From: Blattamonas nauphoetae
Taxonomy: Eukaryota > Preaxostyla > Oxymonadida
DNA length: 64,000 nt
Assembly (NCBI GenBank): GCA_033064195.1
Contig: JARBJD010000056.1
Coordinates: 62,001-126,000, forward strand
Direction: 5' to 3'
This document shows, one piece after another, positions 43,601-54,900 of the stretch (the stretch's first letter is position 1; every line of letters begins with the position of its first letter). The position numbers and the translations under genes were made by a program. The notes below the pieces were generated by a model. The model searched no databases. It had not been told where the DNA came from and saw only the letters and a program-made list of their open reading frames with translations.

Positions 43601-46600
43601 CTGGTGCTCCTCTCCTCTCGCTCGTTCTCTCCTCCACGACCCAACAGACGAATTGGGATTTCAGTCTGAAAGGGATTTCGTTTACAGCAGATTCATCGAA
43701 CTCTGTTCCATCTGGTGCGCTCATCTTCATTTCTGGTTCTTCGTTTGCGACGCAAATTGTTCCCTCTCGCTTCCCATCAATCGATCCAGAAACAGATGAG
43801 AACAAGTTCTGGGGGATTGATTCATCAACTTTAGTGGAATCGTCACTTCTGGTGTATCTTGTCGAACCTGGAAACGAGATTGATGTGGATGGGACGAAAG
43901 GGAAGGACATCGCCCACTGCGGTCATTTTGGAGTTGCTTGTTCGACGATCGGAAAGGGGATTGGAAGAGCAACAGCTGAAGCTGCCTCAAAACAGATCAA
44001 CATTCAAGACGAGACGAAGCTGGACAAAAAGATCACTCCGAACTCAATCACACTCTCGATTTTGGGAGAGACTGGGCAACAACCAATCTCAGTGTTGGCG
44101 GGGGGAATGTTCGAAATCGAAAGTGGATAACTCGTCCTCTCGTCGCTCTCCTTCGAAACAGATGTTGTCTCTTTCGCTCGCTCGCTGATCACTCTCCACA
44201 CAGCTGGCTCACTCGCAATCACGTCCTGCTCCTTCACATCGTTCACATCATCCACATCTCCCTCCATCCTGACAGCCAACTTACAAACAACCCAATCCGT
44301 GACTCTCTCCGAAACGTCCTTCGTTTCCTGCCTCTCCACAGCTACAACACGCTCTGGTGTTCTTGATGTGACTCTGTCAGAAGGAAGCACGTTCACACTC
44401 ACCCACTCATCCGAACCGTTCGCTTCCTGCTCGTCTCCAAAAGTGACAGCCAATCTGATCTTCATCTCACACCCATCTCTATCTGCATCAGTGATCTTGT
44501 CATCTCTTGACTTTGACTGGACAAAGACCTCAGACTCGTTGGTAGACTTTGCTGGGAAAGAAGGAGAACATCCTGTTCCTGTCCCGCTCTTCCTCTATTT
44601 CTCGTCGCTCGGGAACGAAGTGTTCATCTCGAACGATTCGTGTGATGTGTCGGTTTGTGGCTTCTCGGAGTATCCATGTGCTTCACTCGCTGCTCTTCAC
44701 TCGAGAATCGGAGACACACCAGACAAGACAGTGACATTCAGAACATCCATCGACCATTCAGCCGAACTGACATTCACCAAAGACACGACACTCGCTGGAA
44801 ACGAGCAAAATATGGTAATCAAAGAAACATCGACATCAGAAATTCTCAACAGCCTCTTCACGATCAAAGCGAACGTGTCGATTGAGCAGCTGTTCCTCCA
44901 AATCCCTTCCACATTCCAGCATTCCTCTCTTCTGCAATGCCAATCAGGCTCGCTTGAAATGTCGAACTGTTTACTCACCCAAAAAGGGTCCACGCCCATC
45001 CCATCCACTCTGATCCAGATTCTCTCGGGTTCGAGTCTCAGTGTGAGCCAGTCATTCTTGACATGTGTCGAGTCATCGAACGAGAAGGCAGGTGTGATCT
45101 CTGCGATCATCACAGAATCAACATCCTTCCATCTCAACAACAACACATTCACGGCCTGCTCTTGTTCAGGCCAGGCAAACGCGATCTTCCTCGAACTTGA
45201 GAACACAACCACAGTTCAGGCCGACAGCTTCGATTATCTGATGACAGACCTTGTGTTTGACTCTCATTCATCCAACTCCGACACAGAAATCGAGATCGAC
45301 GTGTATGTTATTGGGAACAATCTGGACAAGACAATGACATCACCGAAATGGGAGAACAGCTTCTCTCGCGAGAAGGGATCGTCGCTTTGGGGAGAGGACA
45401 CAGCAACAGGCCTCAACACCTCTCTGCTTCCTTATCTGGTGGCTTTGGAAGGGCCAGTTGAGATCGACGACGATGGACATGAATTTGAGAAGTGTGGGCA
45501 CTTCTTCCTGTTCTGCAACTCGCTCGAACTGGGATTGTATCGAATGAAGGAAGCATCAGTTGAGACAATGAAAGTGATGGAGAGGATCACTACAACGTCT
45601 CTGCTCAAACCACAGTGTGATCTGTGCATTTATGGGAAAGATGAATCGTCGACACTGTCCTTCTCGTTGGATGGCTGCTTCGTCAATTCTCCGAAAGATG
45701 CCACTCCGTCCAGTCTATCCTTCTTGTCTCTCGCCATCATCGTCCCGTCCGAATCGAGTCACCAGTCTCTGTTCTCGTCACTCTCTGGCACACTCTCGTT
45801 CACTTCCTGCTCCATCGCAGGATCCTCACCCAACCCCATCGCCTTCAGTATGATCTCTCTTTCCGAAAGCGAACTTGTCTTCGCCTCAACACATTCGGAA
45901 TCAATTGTGCTCCAATCAACACCACTGATCGCCTCTTCTGGATCGATCACGATGACCAACAGCAACTTCTCGTCGATCAGTCGAGTGGATGGGTTGGGAT
46001 GTGTTTTGGAGGCAGATTCGTCGGGATCGATTCTCGTTCAGCACTGCCGCTTCGTTTCGTGCATGTCGAACAGCACACCCAATTGGATCCATCTTCTCGG
46101 AGCTGACACAAACACACTGAACAAAAAGAACTGGGAAGGAACATTACATGCATCCTCTCTCCGTTCGAGTGTCCTCCTCTCCACATCGACACCGTCGGAT
46201 TCATCAATCTCCGGCACCGACCCGTTCGAACCTCACTCGCTGCTGTATGAATTCTATCCTCGCATCGAGTATCGGATTGTTGTTCAGAAGGACGAGAAGA
46301 ATGAAGACCATCCACTCTGTGGAAGTCGCGAGCTTCCTTGCTTATCTGTGGACACTTCGGTTGGATTGACACAAGTTCGGAAAGTGGAGATCAACGGGGA
46401 AGGAGAAGTGAAGACGCAGATGAGGATGGACGGAGACTTTCTGACGATTGAGGGACACAAGAAGCGCGGAGTGGTGAAGATTGTTGGGAAGGGACAGATT
46501 GTTAACAATGTGTTCGACGATCCCGACACTCTCCTTCTCTCGTTCGTCAGTCTCGATCTGTCGCAGTCGACACTGGAAGAAGGAGGGATTGTTGTGAACG

Positions 46601-48294
46601 AGAACGGAGAAGTGAAACTGGACTCGAACACTGTCTCCTCCCTCTCCACCATACAATCATCTCTCATCCAGCTGACAGGCGGCCAAGCTGTTGTGATCAA
46701 CCTGACTCTGGCTGATCTCTCGTTCGTGACATCCGATGCAGCGAACGTGTTCTCGTCTCAGCTGATCCACTCCACTGCTCCTCTCTCGCTGACGAACGTG
46801 AATGTCTCTTCTGTCTCTCTCTCGGGAGTTGCTCTGATCGAGTCGTGGAGTGATGTTTTGGTGGATGGATGCCGTTTCAGCTCGATCTCTCGGTCGACAG
46901 GATTGGGAAGTGTGATCGAAGCGAACATCTCCGTCTCCACAGTCATCAGGATCCTCCACACGACATTCGAGAACTGCCGAAGCGACTCGACAACAAACTG
47001 GATTCTGTTGAAAGGAGTGAACACGATGGCGAGCGAAGTGTCGTCGTGGGAAGGGACATTGTCTCGCTCGTCTGATCGGAAAGGAGTGATGGTCGCAGAT
47101 TCTGACGAATCAACTCTTTATTCTCTCATCGACATCCTGTTCCCTCGTGCGCTCTCGAACGTGTTTGTCGGAGGCAGAGGAATCGACGATCTGACCTCGT
47201 GTGGAGACGAGTCTGCCCCGTGTCGGACAATCTCGTTCGGATTCGAAGTTGGACTGACCCACAAAGATTCGTCAGAGACAGTCGCAGTGTCATTGTTTGA
47301 CCAAGCTGGATTCGGAGGATGTGTTTGTGTGGGGAGTGAGTCTCTGCTGATCACAGCTGTCATCGGAAGGATCCGACTTGTGGTTGAGGACGACTTGGAG
47401 AAAGACAGGGATGGGTCTGGTGTTGTGAATGTTGAAAGAGGAAGTGTGACGCTCTCCGATCTGACTCTCCTTCTCCCAACCTTCGCTTCTCCGAAGTCCG
47501 CTGTTCGTCCTGTCTCGCTGATCTTCGGTTCTGGCACTGTCCTCTTTTCCAACATTCTCGTTTCGCAATCGTCGACCCAAGATGTGGATCTGGGACTCTG
47601 CTGGATTGTTGGTGGGTCGTTGTCGTTGGAACAAGTTCGCATTTCGCAAATTGAGATGTCTGAAGATCTTAGTCTGATCGTTGCCGTATCAGAGACGAAG
47701 CCACTTCTCTGTTCGATTGTTGAGAGTGAGATCACTCGGACATCAACCAAGAATTCCGCTCTGCTCGTCTTCTCCTCATCCTCGCCGTTGTCTCACTGCC
47801 AAATCTTCGACTGCACATTCTCACACTCAACAAATACTCAGCGTGGGGCACAGTCAGAGTCAGCTGGATCGCTTGTGGCGATATCCACGAAACAGGCCGA
47901 GCTGTCGATGGAAGACACGACTTTTGAAGAGTGTTGGATGATCCCAAGCTCATCCACAGCATCGATTATTCACATCACCGTCATCGCCCACCCTTCTCAC
48001 TCTGTCAGCACAGTCAGCGTCATCCGATGCACGTTTCTTTCTTCGCAATCAGCATCACTCCCTTCTTCTTTCATCCACTTCTCTCTCCACTCTCCCCACG
48101 CGTGTGTTCTGTTTGAGGACTCTCTCTTCTCGGAATCTTCGCAAACAGACACAAAGGGAGGTGTACTGATCGAATATTGGGCAGGTCTTCCAATCGTGAT
48201 TCGTCGACGAACCATGTTCAAGCACTGCACTGTCATTCTTTCTGAAATCAAACAGCAAATCTCGACTCACCAGAATTCACAAGACGAACTTTGA
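37651..48294 (+). pseudogene. Gene C: giant secreted beta-helix protein with one in-frame stop
   Basis: The ATG at 37651 gives a good signal peptide (MRIPQFVSFSLFFLLSTG). The frame runs 3547 codons to the TGA at 48292-48294 with a single interruption, TAA at 44128-44130 (codon 2160), after which the same frame continues for 1388 codons with unchanged protein character. The region 41110-41770 aligns with gene A 60-720 (FYVKGT, SISVNGS, DCKW...C.TL.FG, YTEKA), so they are paralogues. At least nine Cys modules (for example CGIVRLPCQTL, CGSRELPCLSV) are present. There is no membrane span and no kinase tail. It may be a recent pseudogene, a read-through gene, or a consensus error (CAA to TAA, giving SGQLVL). 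A secreted or shed relative of A and B is inference. Confidence 0.8.
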
Positions 48295-48503
48295 TTATTC
48301 ACTCTTTGTTACTCTGATGGTGTTATTACTCCCTTAATTCAATTTTCATTTCGTGTTTACTCTTTACTCTTGTGATTTGACAAAAGGGACAACCAATGCT
48401 TCCTTCTGAATGAGATGTTGTCTGTGGGGAGATCAACTCATTCATTTGAACAATGATTGGCCAGAAGAAACCTGAGGAAAGAGGCACAAACACCCTTTCA
48501 CAA

Positions 48504-51474
48504 TCAGAAATCAAACAAAGAGGCAATAAATACACAGTCATCCTCATCTGTGACTCTCGGATCGATCGAAGGACGAAGATCGATCGAAGGACGAGATGGA
48601 TACGAAGATCTAAACTGGAACGAACTGTTAACTCCGAATTCCATTCGCATAGACACTGCACTCTCAGACTTGTGGGTCTCGTTCACATCTTCCACTCCTT
48701 CCTCAATCAGTGCGTGTATCCACTCCGCTGTTGTCGATAGTAATCCCATTTCCAGGAATCGTTTCGGGAGTGTGAGTGAGTTGAGGATCTCTGTGTTCGA
48801 ATTACGGATCAGCCAAAATTCCTGTTGAGCATCCTGTTCCATCAGGTGAACAGCGAGTTGTGCACAAAACCACATCACTTCTGCAGATGAAGAAAGTGAA
48901 GCAACAACATCAGTCAGATCAGCAGACCTGTCCACCGCATCGACCACTGAGAGGAGCCAAGGTGGTCCATACACCTTTCTCGGTTTAACTTTGTGAAGCA
49001 GAGTCAGAACCACAATCAGTCCCATTCCAACAGCAGCTGGGAATTGACGTGACTTAGATCGGAGGATGAACGAGTTCTCCATTCCCACCAACTCCGACAT
49101 TTCTGTCTTCTTGTTCTGAATCACTGCGAATTGTGGGAGACTCGAGAACCACACATTGAGTTTGATGTCCACAGCAATCGTCAATGGAAGTATTTCCAGA
49201 AACTCGTCCGACATCAGCCAGTCGTCGGGATTGCCCTGATTGAAGTGGAGAATGGATGACACGTGTGACTCGACAAAGAAGTTCATCAAGTCGGCGATCG
49301 TTGGTGGAATCTCTGCCAGTTCCGTCAGAGCGAGCGGGATGGTTGTGAAAAGCGGGCAGATGTTGTTTGGCGATTGAGATATGTCCCTTTCGAAGCGTTT
49401 GAATGTTTCTTCGAGTGAGGGCGAGTGGAAGGACTTGATCAGCTTGAAGAGAGTGAGGAGGAGGACAGCAGCGTCGGTGTCGACCAGATATCTCGTCATG
49501 ATGATCACAAGGCGGCTCGCATCCACAAAACATCCGCCCCACAACTTCTGTTCGTCAAACTTCACTTCTTCTCTTCCTTCCCCCTTCTGTTCGTCCTTCG
49601 CGTTCACAAACACTGACGCCAGCAGCATCGGTAATCCTTCATCCAAGTTCCTCAAAATCGAGTCCATCGAATTCCGATTGAGTCCTCGCTTCTTTTTGAA
49701 AAGGCTCAGAAAATGATAGAACGCTTTCATCGCTTGTTGGGAGAGTTCAGGATGTGTCAGATCAGTCACAACACTCCAAAGCGGTTCAGCCAGATCGGTG
49801 AAGAAGAAATCATGGTTGAAAGGTTCATAAATTGTGTTGAATGGATCGAACAGCTGATAGATCATATCGCAAATGAACCAGTGAGTGTTTGATTTGGTGG
49901 CGTCGGTCAGCATTTGTCCCATTTTCAGTGTTGGCAGCCGTTGGCGGAAGTATATCAGTGTTCCACATGTCGAAAGTGCCCACAATCGAACAAGACATTC
50001 GTTTTCCCGCTCAGAATCCTCCGAAACACCAAATTCTCCAAGCCATTGGTCCACCAACGACTGGACTTGCAACTTCGGAGGGTAGTTGTTAGCTGTGGTA
50101 TCAGCATAATCCGCATATGTGAGAGGGCCGATCATGGTTGTCTGAATCAGCAGTGCCAACCAAATCGGCGTGTCCACACTTCTGAAAAGGAAAGTGTCGA
50201 AGAAGGCATTCATCATTTCGGTGTCGATGGGTTGACCGCATCCACCGCCCAAGTTGAAGGGATGCGAGAAATTGTTGGCCAGCGATGCTTGTCCGTATTG
50301 TGGGAAGAGTGGATAATAGCGAAGGATGAACGTCCACAATTGTTTGAGAATGGGCGTGACAGTGTGGAGGTGATGCGGTTCGACGGATGAATGGCTGAAC
50401 ATGTGCTGGGCACTGTGGAGGGTAACCATCATCGCGTCGAGCAAGTGTGCTTTGGATGGAAGGGAAAGAGAGGCAGATGGTGTCAATGAAAGGGTTTGCT
50501 GGTCCAGATGAGCTGAAAGTGACGAGATGAGGAGGAGGGAGAGTTTGGCGTGGAGAAGATCTTGGAGGAACGCAGAATGGCAAGATCGGTTGTTCTGCTT
50601 TCTATCCCGCTCACTCCTCCTCACAGCAATCTTGAACTTGTCCAGAACAGGTTGACATGCTTCAACAAAACATGTGTCGTCGTCCAGATCTGCCAACCAA
50701 TTCATCGATATTTCCGCCAGATGTGCCTTCACTCCAGTGCGAAAGAGAATGTCATGCAGTTCATTCTCATCCAATGTTGTCACTTTCTGAAACAATGATT
50801 GGGCTGACTTCACTATTTCAGAGTTTGAGCAAAGTGTCAGAAGCGTCAATTGGGGAAGACAAGGAATGAAGGGAAGAAAAGCAGGATTTGTGTCCACATG
50901 TCGTTGAGAAAGATAAACATCGTGAAGAGCATCCAGGAACTGGAGGAACACCAGGAGAGACGGTGCGTCGTGAGATAAAAGGAGTTTCGAGTCAGACACA
51001 GTAGTACTCACTATCATCTCACTATCCTCCACAACGGAGAACACCATGTCAGCGTAGGGCAAGTTGATGAATGTTGATATTGATATATGCACAGATGACT
51101 TGTTCGACCGAAGGATTTCGCCAAGTCTGCGTAGAACCTTCAAAAGATCAATACACAAGAATCAAACCTCACATCTCACATAATGTGATATGCTAGCATC
51201 GCTGACACGCAATAAAATGTCGTGAAAATCGTCATTAGAAACATAATAATTGGGTGAAGATTGAGGAGTTGAGAGGTCATCCAATTGATCTGTTGAGATT
51301 CTGGCAATTAGGGATTCCAGGAGACTGATCTGGAGGAGTTCAATGAATTACAGACAAAGAGGAGTGATTTTCAGAGATGAAACAAACACTTTCGATTTCA
51401 GCTTCATTCATCTCATTCGGCAGACTGAGTGAGTTTGATGTGCCTGAAACGGGAATTTCGGGCTTAATGGTCAT
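48504..51474 (-). CDS. 972-aa helical protein of unknown function, three exons
   Basis: Exons (minus): 51474-51352 (41 codons), 51329-51168 (54 codons), 51137-48504 (878 codons with stop); introns of 22 nt (GTAATT...CTCCAG) and 30 nt (GTTTGA...TTGAAG), both phase 0. The long frame alone has no ATG at its upstream end, which the two small exons supply (MTIKPEIPVSG). The protein is mostly amphipathic helices with Leu-rich stretches and no clear membrane span or signal peptide, as in armadillo/HEAT-like scaffolds, but I cannot align a repeat by eye. It follows gene B on the same strand and ends tail to tail with gene C, 209 bp apart. Confidence 0.75.
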
Positions 51475-51933
51475 CTCCAACAGATTCAATTGCGAAGAAT
51501 CGCAGAAAAGATGAACGATGTGTTGAGAATTGAAAATGTGGGTCGATCACAAAAATGGAAAAACATGTTGAACAAAGGAACCCCTGTCCTGAATTATGCT
51601 TGTTTCTAAATAATTTTGGTATTCTCATGAAAATGATGGACGAATGGTTAGAGTTAAAGAAGTGGTTCGCTGTTTGAATAAAGTTCCGAACTGAGAGAGC
51701 TCAGTTGTGAAGAGCGAAAGAAACTATGTTTCAGAAACGGAAAGAAGTGGTAAACTACTACAAAATGAGCTATAATATATAAGAGTGAGAGTTGAGTAAA
51801 TCATATACTCGAGGAAATGAAGTAAATATCTATTGTTTTGTTAAAACTCTAGATCACCCATCCAGAAAACAAATGGGTGGTAAATGATAATCGGAAAAAC
51901 TAGAAAAAAACTAAGCATTCATTCACATAGAAC
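51475..51933. other. Intergenic between gene B and the helical protein gene
   Basis: Holds the 3' flank of gene B (hairpin CACCCAT/ATGGGTG at about 51856-51880 and a block shared with the 3' flank of gene A to about 51815) and the 5' flank of the helical protein gene. No other gene seen. Confidence 0.4.
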
Positions 51934-54900
51934 CTACTGCGCATTCACGACTTCCTCCACTTCAGCCAGTGTCGGCCTCTCGTCAGGGTTTGACATCACA
52001 CATCGTTGGATGATCTCAATCATGTCGTCGCTCACTCCATCCATGTCGGGGAGGATTCCTGCTCCCAGTTGTCGTGTTGCAACTGTCGCGTCCAGATGTC
52101 CAAACGGAACTTGGCCTGTCTGGAACTCAAGCAGAATCAGACCCAAACTGAACACTGCTGCCTTCTCTGGATCTGCCCCAGGTGTCCCGTCTGTGATTTC
52201 GGGTGCTTCCCATCGTTGAGTTTCGTGTCCATCTTCTCCCTTCTTCTTCTTTGGTGCTTTCGATCCTGCCGCATCGCCCTCTTTCGGAATCTGCAGGAAC
52301 ACCTTGTCGCCTTTGTCCAGAAGCACGGAGTGAGGCGACAGTGTTGTCAGCATCTTCGTGTGAGCCCCAGTTCCTGCTGCGTACGTCAGTCCCTTCAGCA
52401 GCTGGTTCTGAAGGTCGTTGATGTCTGTCGAGTCGTCCTTCTTCGGACCATGAAGTTTCTTGAACAGCGTCTTCGTCTTGTCAACCGGCTTCATTTGACC
52501 TGTTCCATCACACGCCATCGCTTCCTCCAGTTCTTCCAGATCGTCCACTTCTTCTTCCTTCTCTTCTGCGTCGGGCTCTTCTGTGCTTGGGAGTGGAGCC
52601 GCTGGAATCACTGGCGGTTTCGCTTCGGAATCTCCCACTTCTGGAAGTGCTTGAGCCATTTTATCTGTCTCGTCTGATTGTTGGAACATTTCTTCTGGCA
52701 TTTCTGCTGCTGATAGCATTGGCATTTTGGCTTCGTTCTTTTCTTTTTCCTGCTTCTTCTTTTTGTGTCTCAGATACAACACAATCACCACAATCACGAT
52801 CGCTGCCACTAGCACAAGAATTCCAATCAGAAGTGGAAGCCACCATTTCATCGCTTCTATCGTCTGCGACTTTCGGATTGCCGCCGCACTGTCTTTGATC
52901 TTGATCCACGAGCTCGTTTTTCCTGACACTCCATACGCCAGACGACCGTGCCACTCATACTTCGCGTCCAGTCTCTTCAGTTTCTCAGTGTAGTTCAGCG
53001 TCAGGTTGATCAACTCTTCCGTCCATTCGTGCGTGTCCAGTGTCGATAGGTCAAGCTCGGTCGATTCAAGGTCTCCATCCTTCGTGCCATTCTCCCACTC
53101 AAACACTTCCAAGCGCAGACCACACGGGATCAGCTTCGTTCCCTCAAGCACAATGTTTCCTGTGTTGTTCTTTCGGTCGTACGTCGCGTTCTTCGTCTCC
53201 GACGACAGTGTTGGAATGAAAAGCGATGATTTCTCAATCTGGTTCGTCGACGTCACTGTGCAGTTTGTTGCGTCGAACCAGGCTGATGGTTGGCTTTCTG
53301 ATCCATCGCTTTCACTTCCCACACTCACAACATCAATCGTTCCAAACCCTTCGCAGTGAATGTTTCGCTTCATCGACTTGAACACTTCCATTCCTGATGC
53401 CATTCCTTCGAATGACACATTTGTCAACGTCAGCGATCCTCCGTTCTGGTTGATTCCTCCGTCTTTCCATCCACTGAACGTGCTGTCTTGGATGGATGTC
53501 GTTGTCGTTGTCAGATTCAGAAGTCCACTCTTCCACGAGCACAATCCACCCTCCGCGTTCGATGCTTCTTCTTCTTCCTCTTCCTCCTTCACAACCGCTG
53601 TGAACGAGCTTCCATTGATCGTTAGATTGGTCCCTGATTCAGTCTGAATCAGCTCGGAAATATCACACGACGTCACGTTCAGTGATTGGAATTCCGCTTT
53701 GCTGAACGAAGAGAGCGAGAATGGGCTTGTTTCAAATGTCATCCCAACAAATCGAACTCCCTCCATCGAAAATGATCCACTCACCAACTCCACCAGCTTC
53801 CTCTTCAGCACTCTCGTGCTTTCGAACTGCGATCCTGTCACAGTCAATTTGGCGTTCCTCGAAACGATCAGTGAAGCAACAGAGTCTGTCTCCATCAAGA
53901 ACTCCAAATTCTTTAGCGTCACAGAGAACGACGTTCCAACATCGAACTCGAAACCCAATCTTCCTTCTTCCAAAACTGTCAGAGTGCTCTTCGATCCATC
54001 ACTCTCAACAACAACGTTGTTCCCTTCAAACTGTTCTGGCTCGTTCAGAATCGTTGACTTTTTGACGGTGAGCGTGTGGTCTCCAACTCCCTTAAGATGA
54101 GAATGTCCTGTCGCAAACGACTGGCAGAGCAGATTCTGTGTTCCGCATCCTTCTGCATCCGACCCTTTTCCTCCGGTCGTGATTTCGATCCCAAAATATG
54201 GAATCAGATAGAACAGAAGAGGAAGCGTCTCGAATTGCGTTCCAACCTTCTTCTTGTCCTCTCCCCAAACAATGTGTTCTGTGGTATTGTTCCACTCCGA
54301 TGGATATCCAGCCCAGTTCTCTTTCGCAATCAGTCTTGCTAGCTCGTGTCCAGTCACATGCACGGACCATCCCTTCGTCTCGATCGTACTCTCATCGTTC
54401 TCGTCTGTACACTCGCAGTCTGTGAATTCTGCCTTCACGATCAGCGACTCTGCCGTCACAAGATCCCCACATTCAATCTTTATCGCTCCTCCTTCTTCCT
54501 TTGAGGAACACGAAGTGAACTTCCCGTTCGTCACGTGAAGCTTCTCTCCATTTTGGATTGTTCCGAAGATCGCTGGTCCGCTCTGAGAAGAAGTGATTCC
54601 AACGAATGCACAACTCTCGGCGATCAGACTTCCACTTGTGATCACAATCGCCGATGTTGTGTAATCGACCACTGTTGTCTTGAATGTCAGCGAGTTGAGT
54701 GTCAGTGTATTGGAAGCAATCGTCACACTCACTTGCTCTGTGATGGTGATGGTCTGAGTGTCGTCTGTGCGAGGAGAGATCGACGAGTCTTTTGTGGATG
54801 TGGCTGCCAAATCCAGGTACAGATCACCTGTAAGAAGCACTTCCATGGATTCTCCTTTCAGGTTCGACAGCGACGAGGAGAGAGATTGGCACGGCAGATG

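Noticed and set aside
44128-44130. Alternative code with TAA or TAG as Gln
   Set aside because: All other long frames are free of internal TAA and TAG, and genes A and B both end at TAG in the same place. One codon is not enough evidence.
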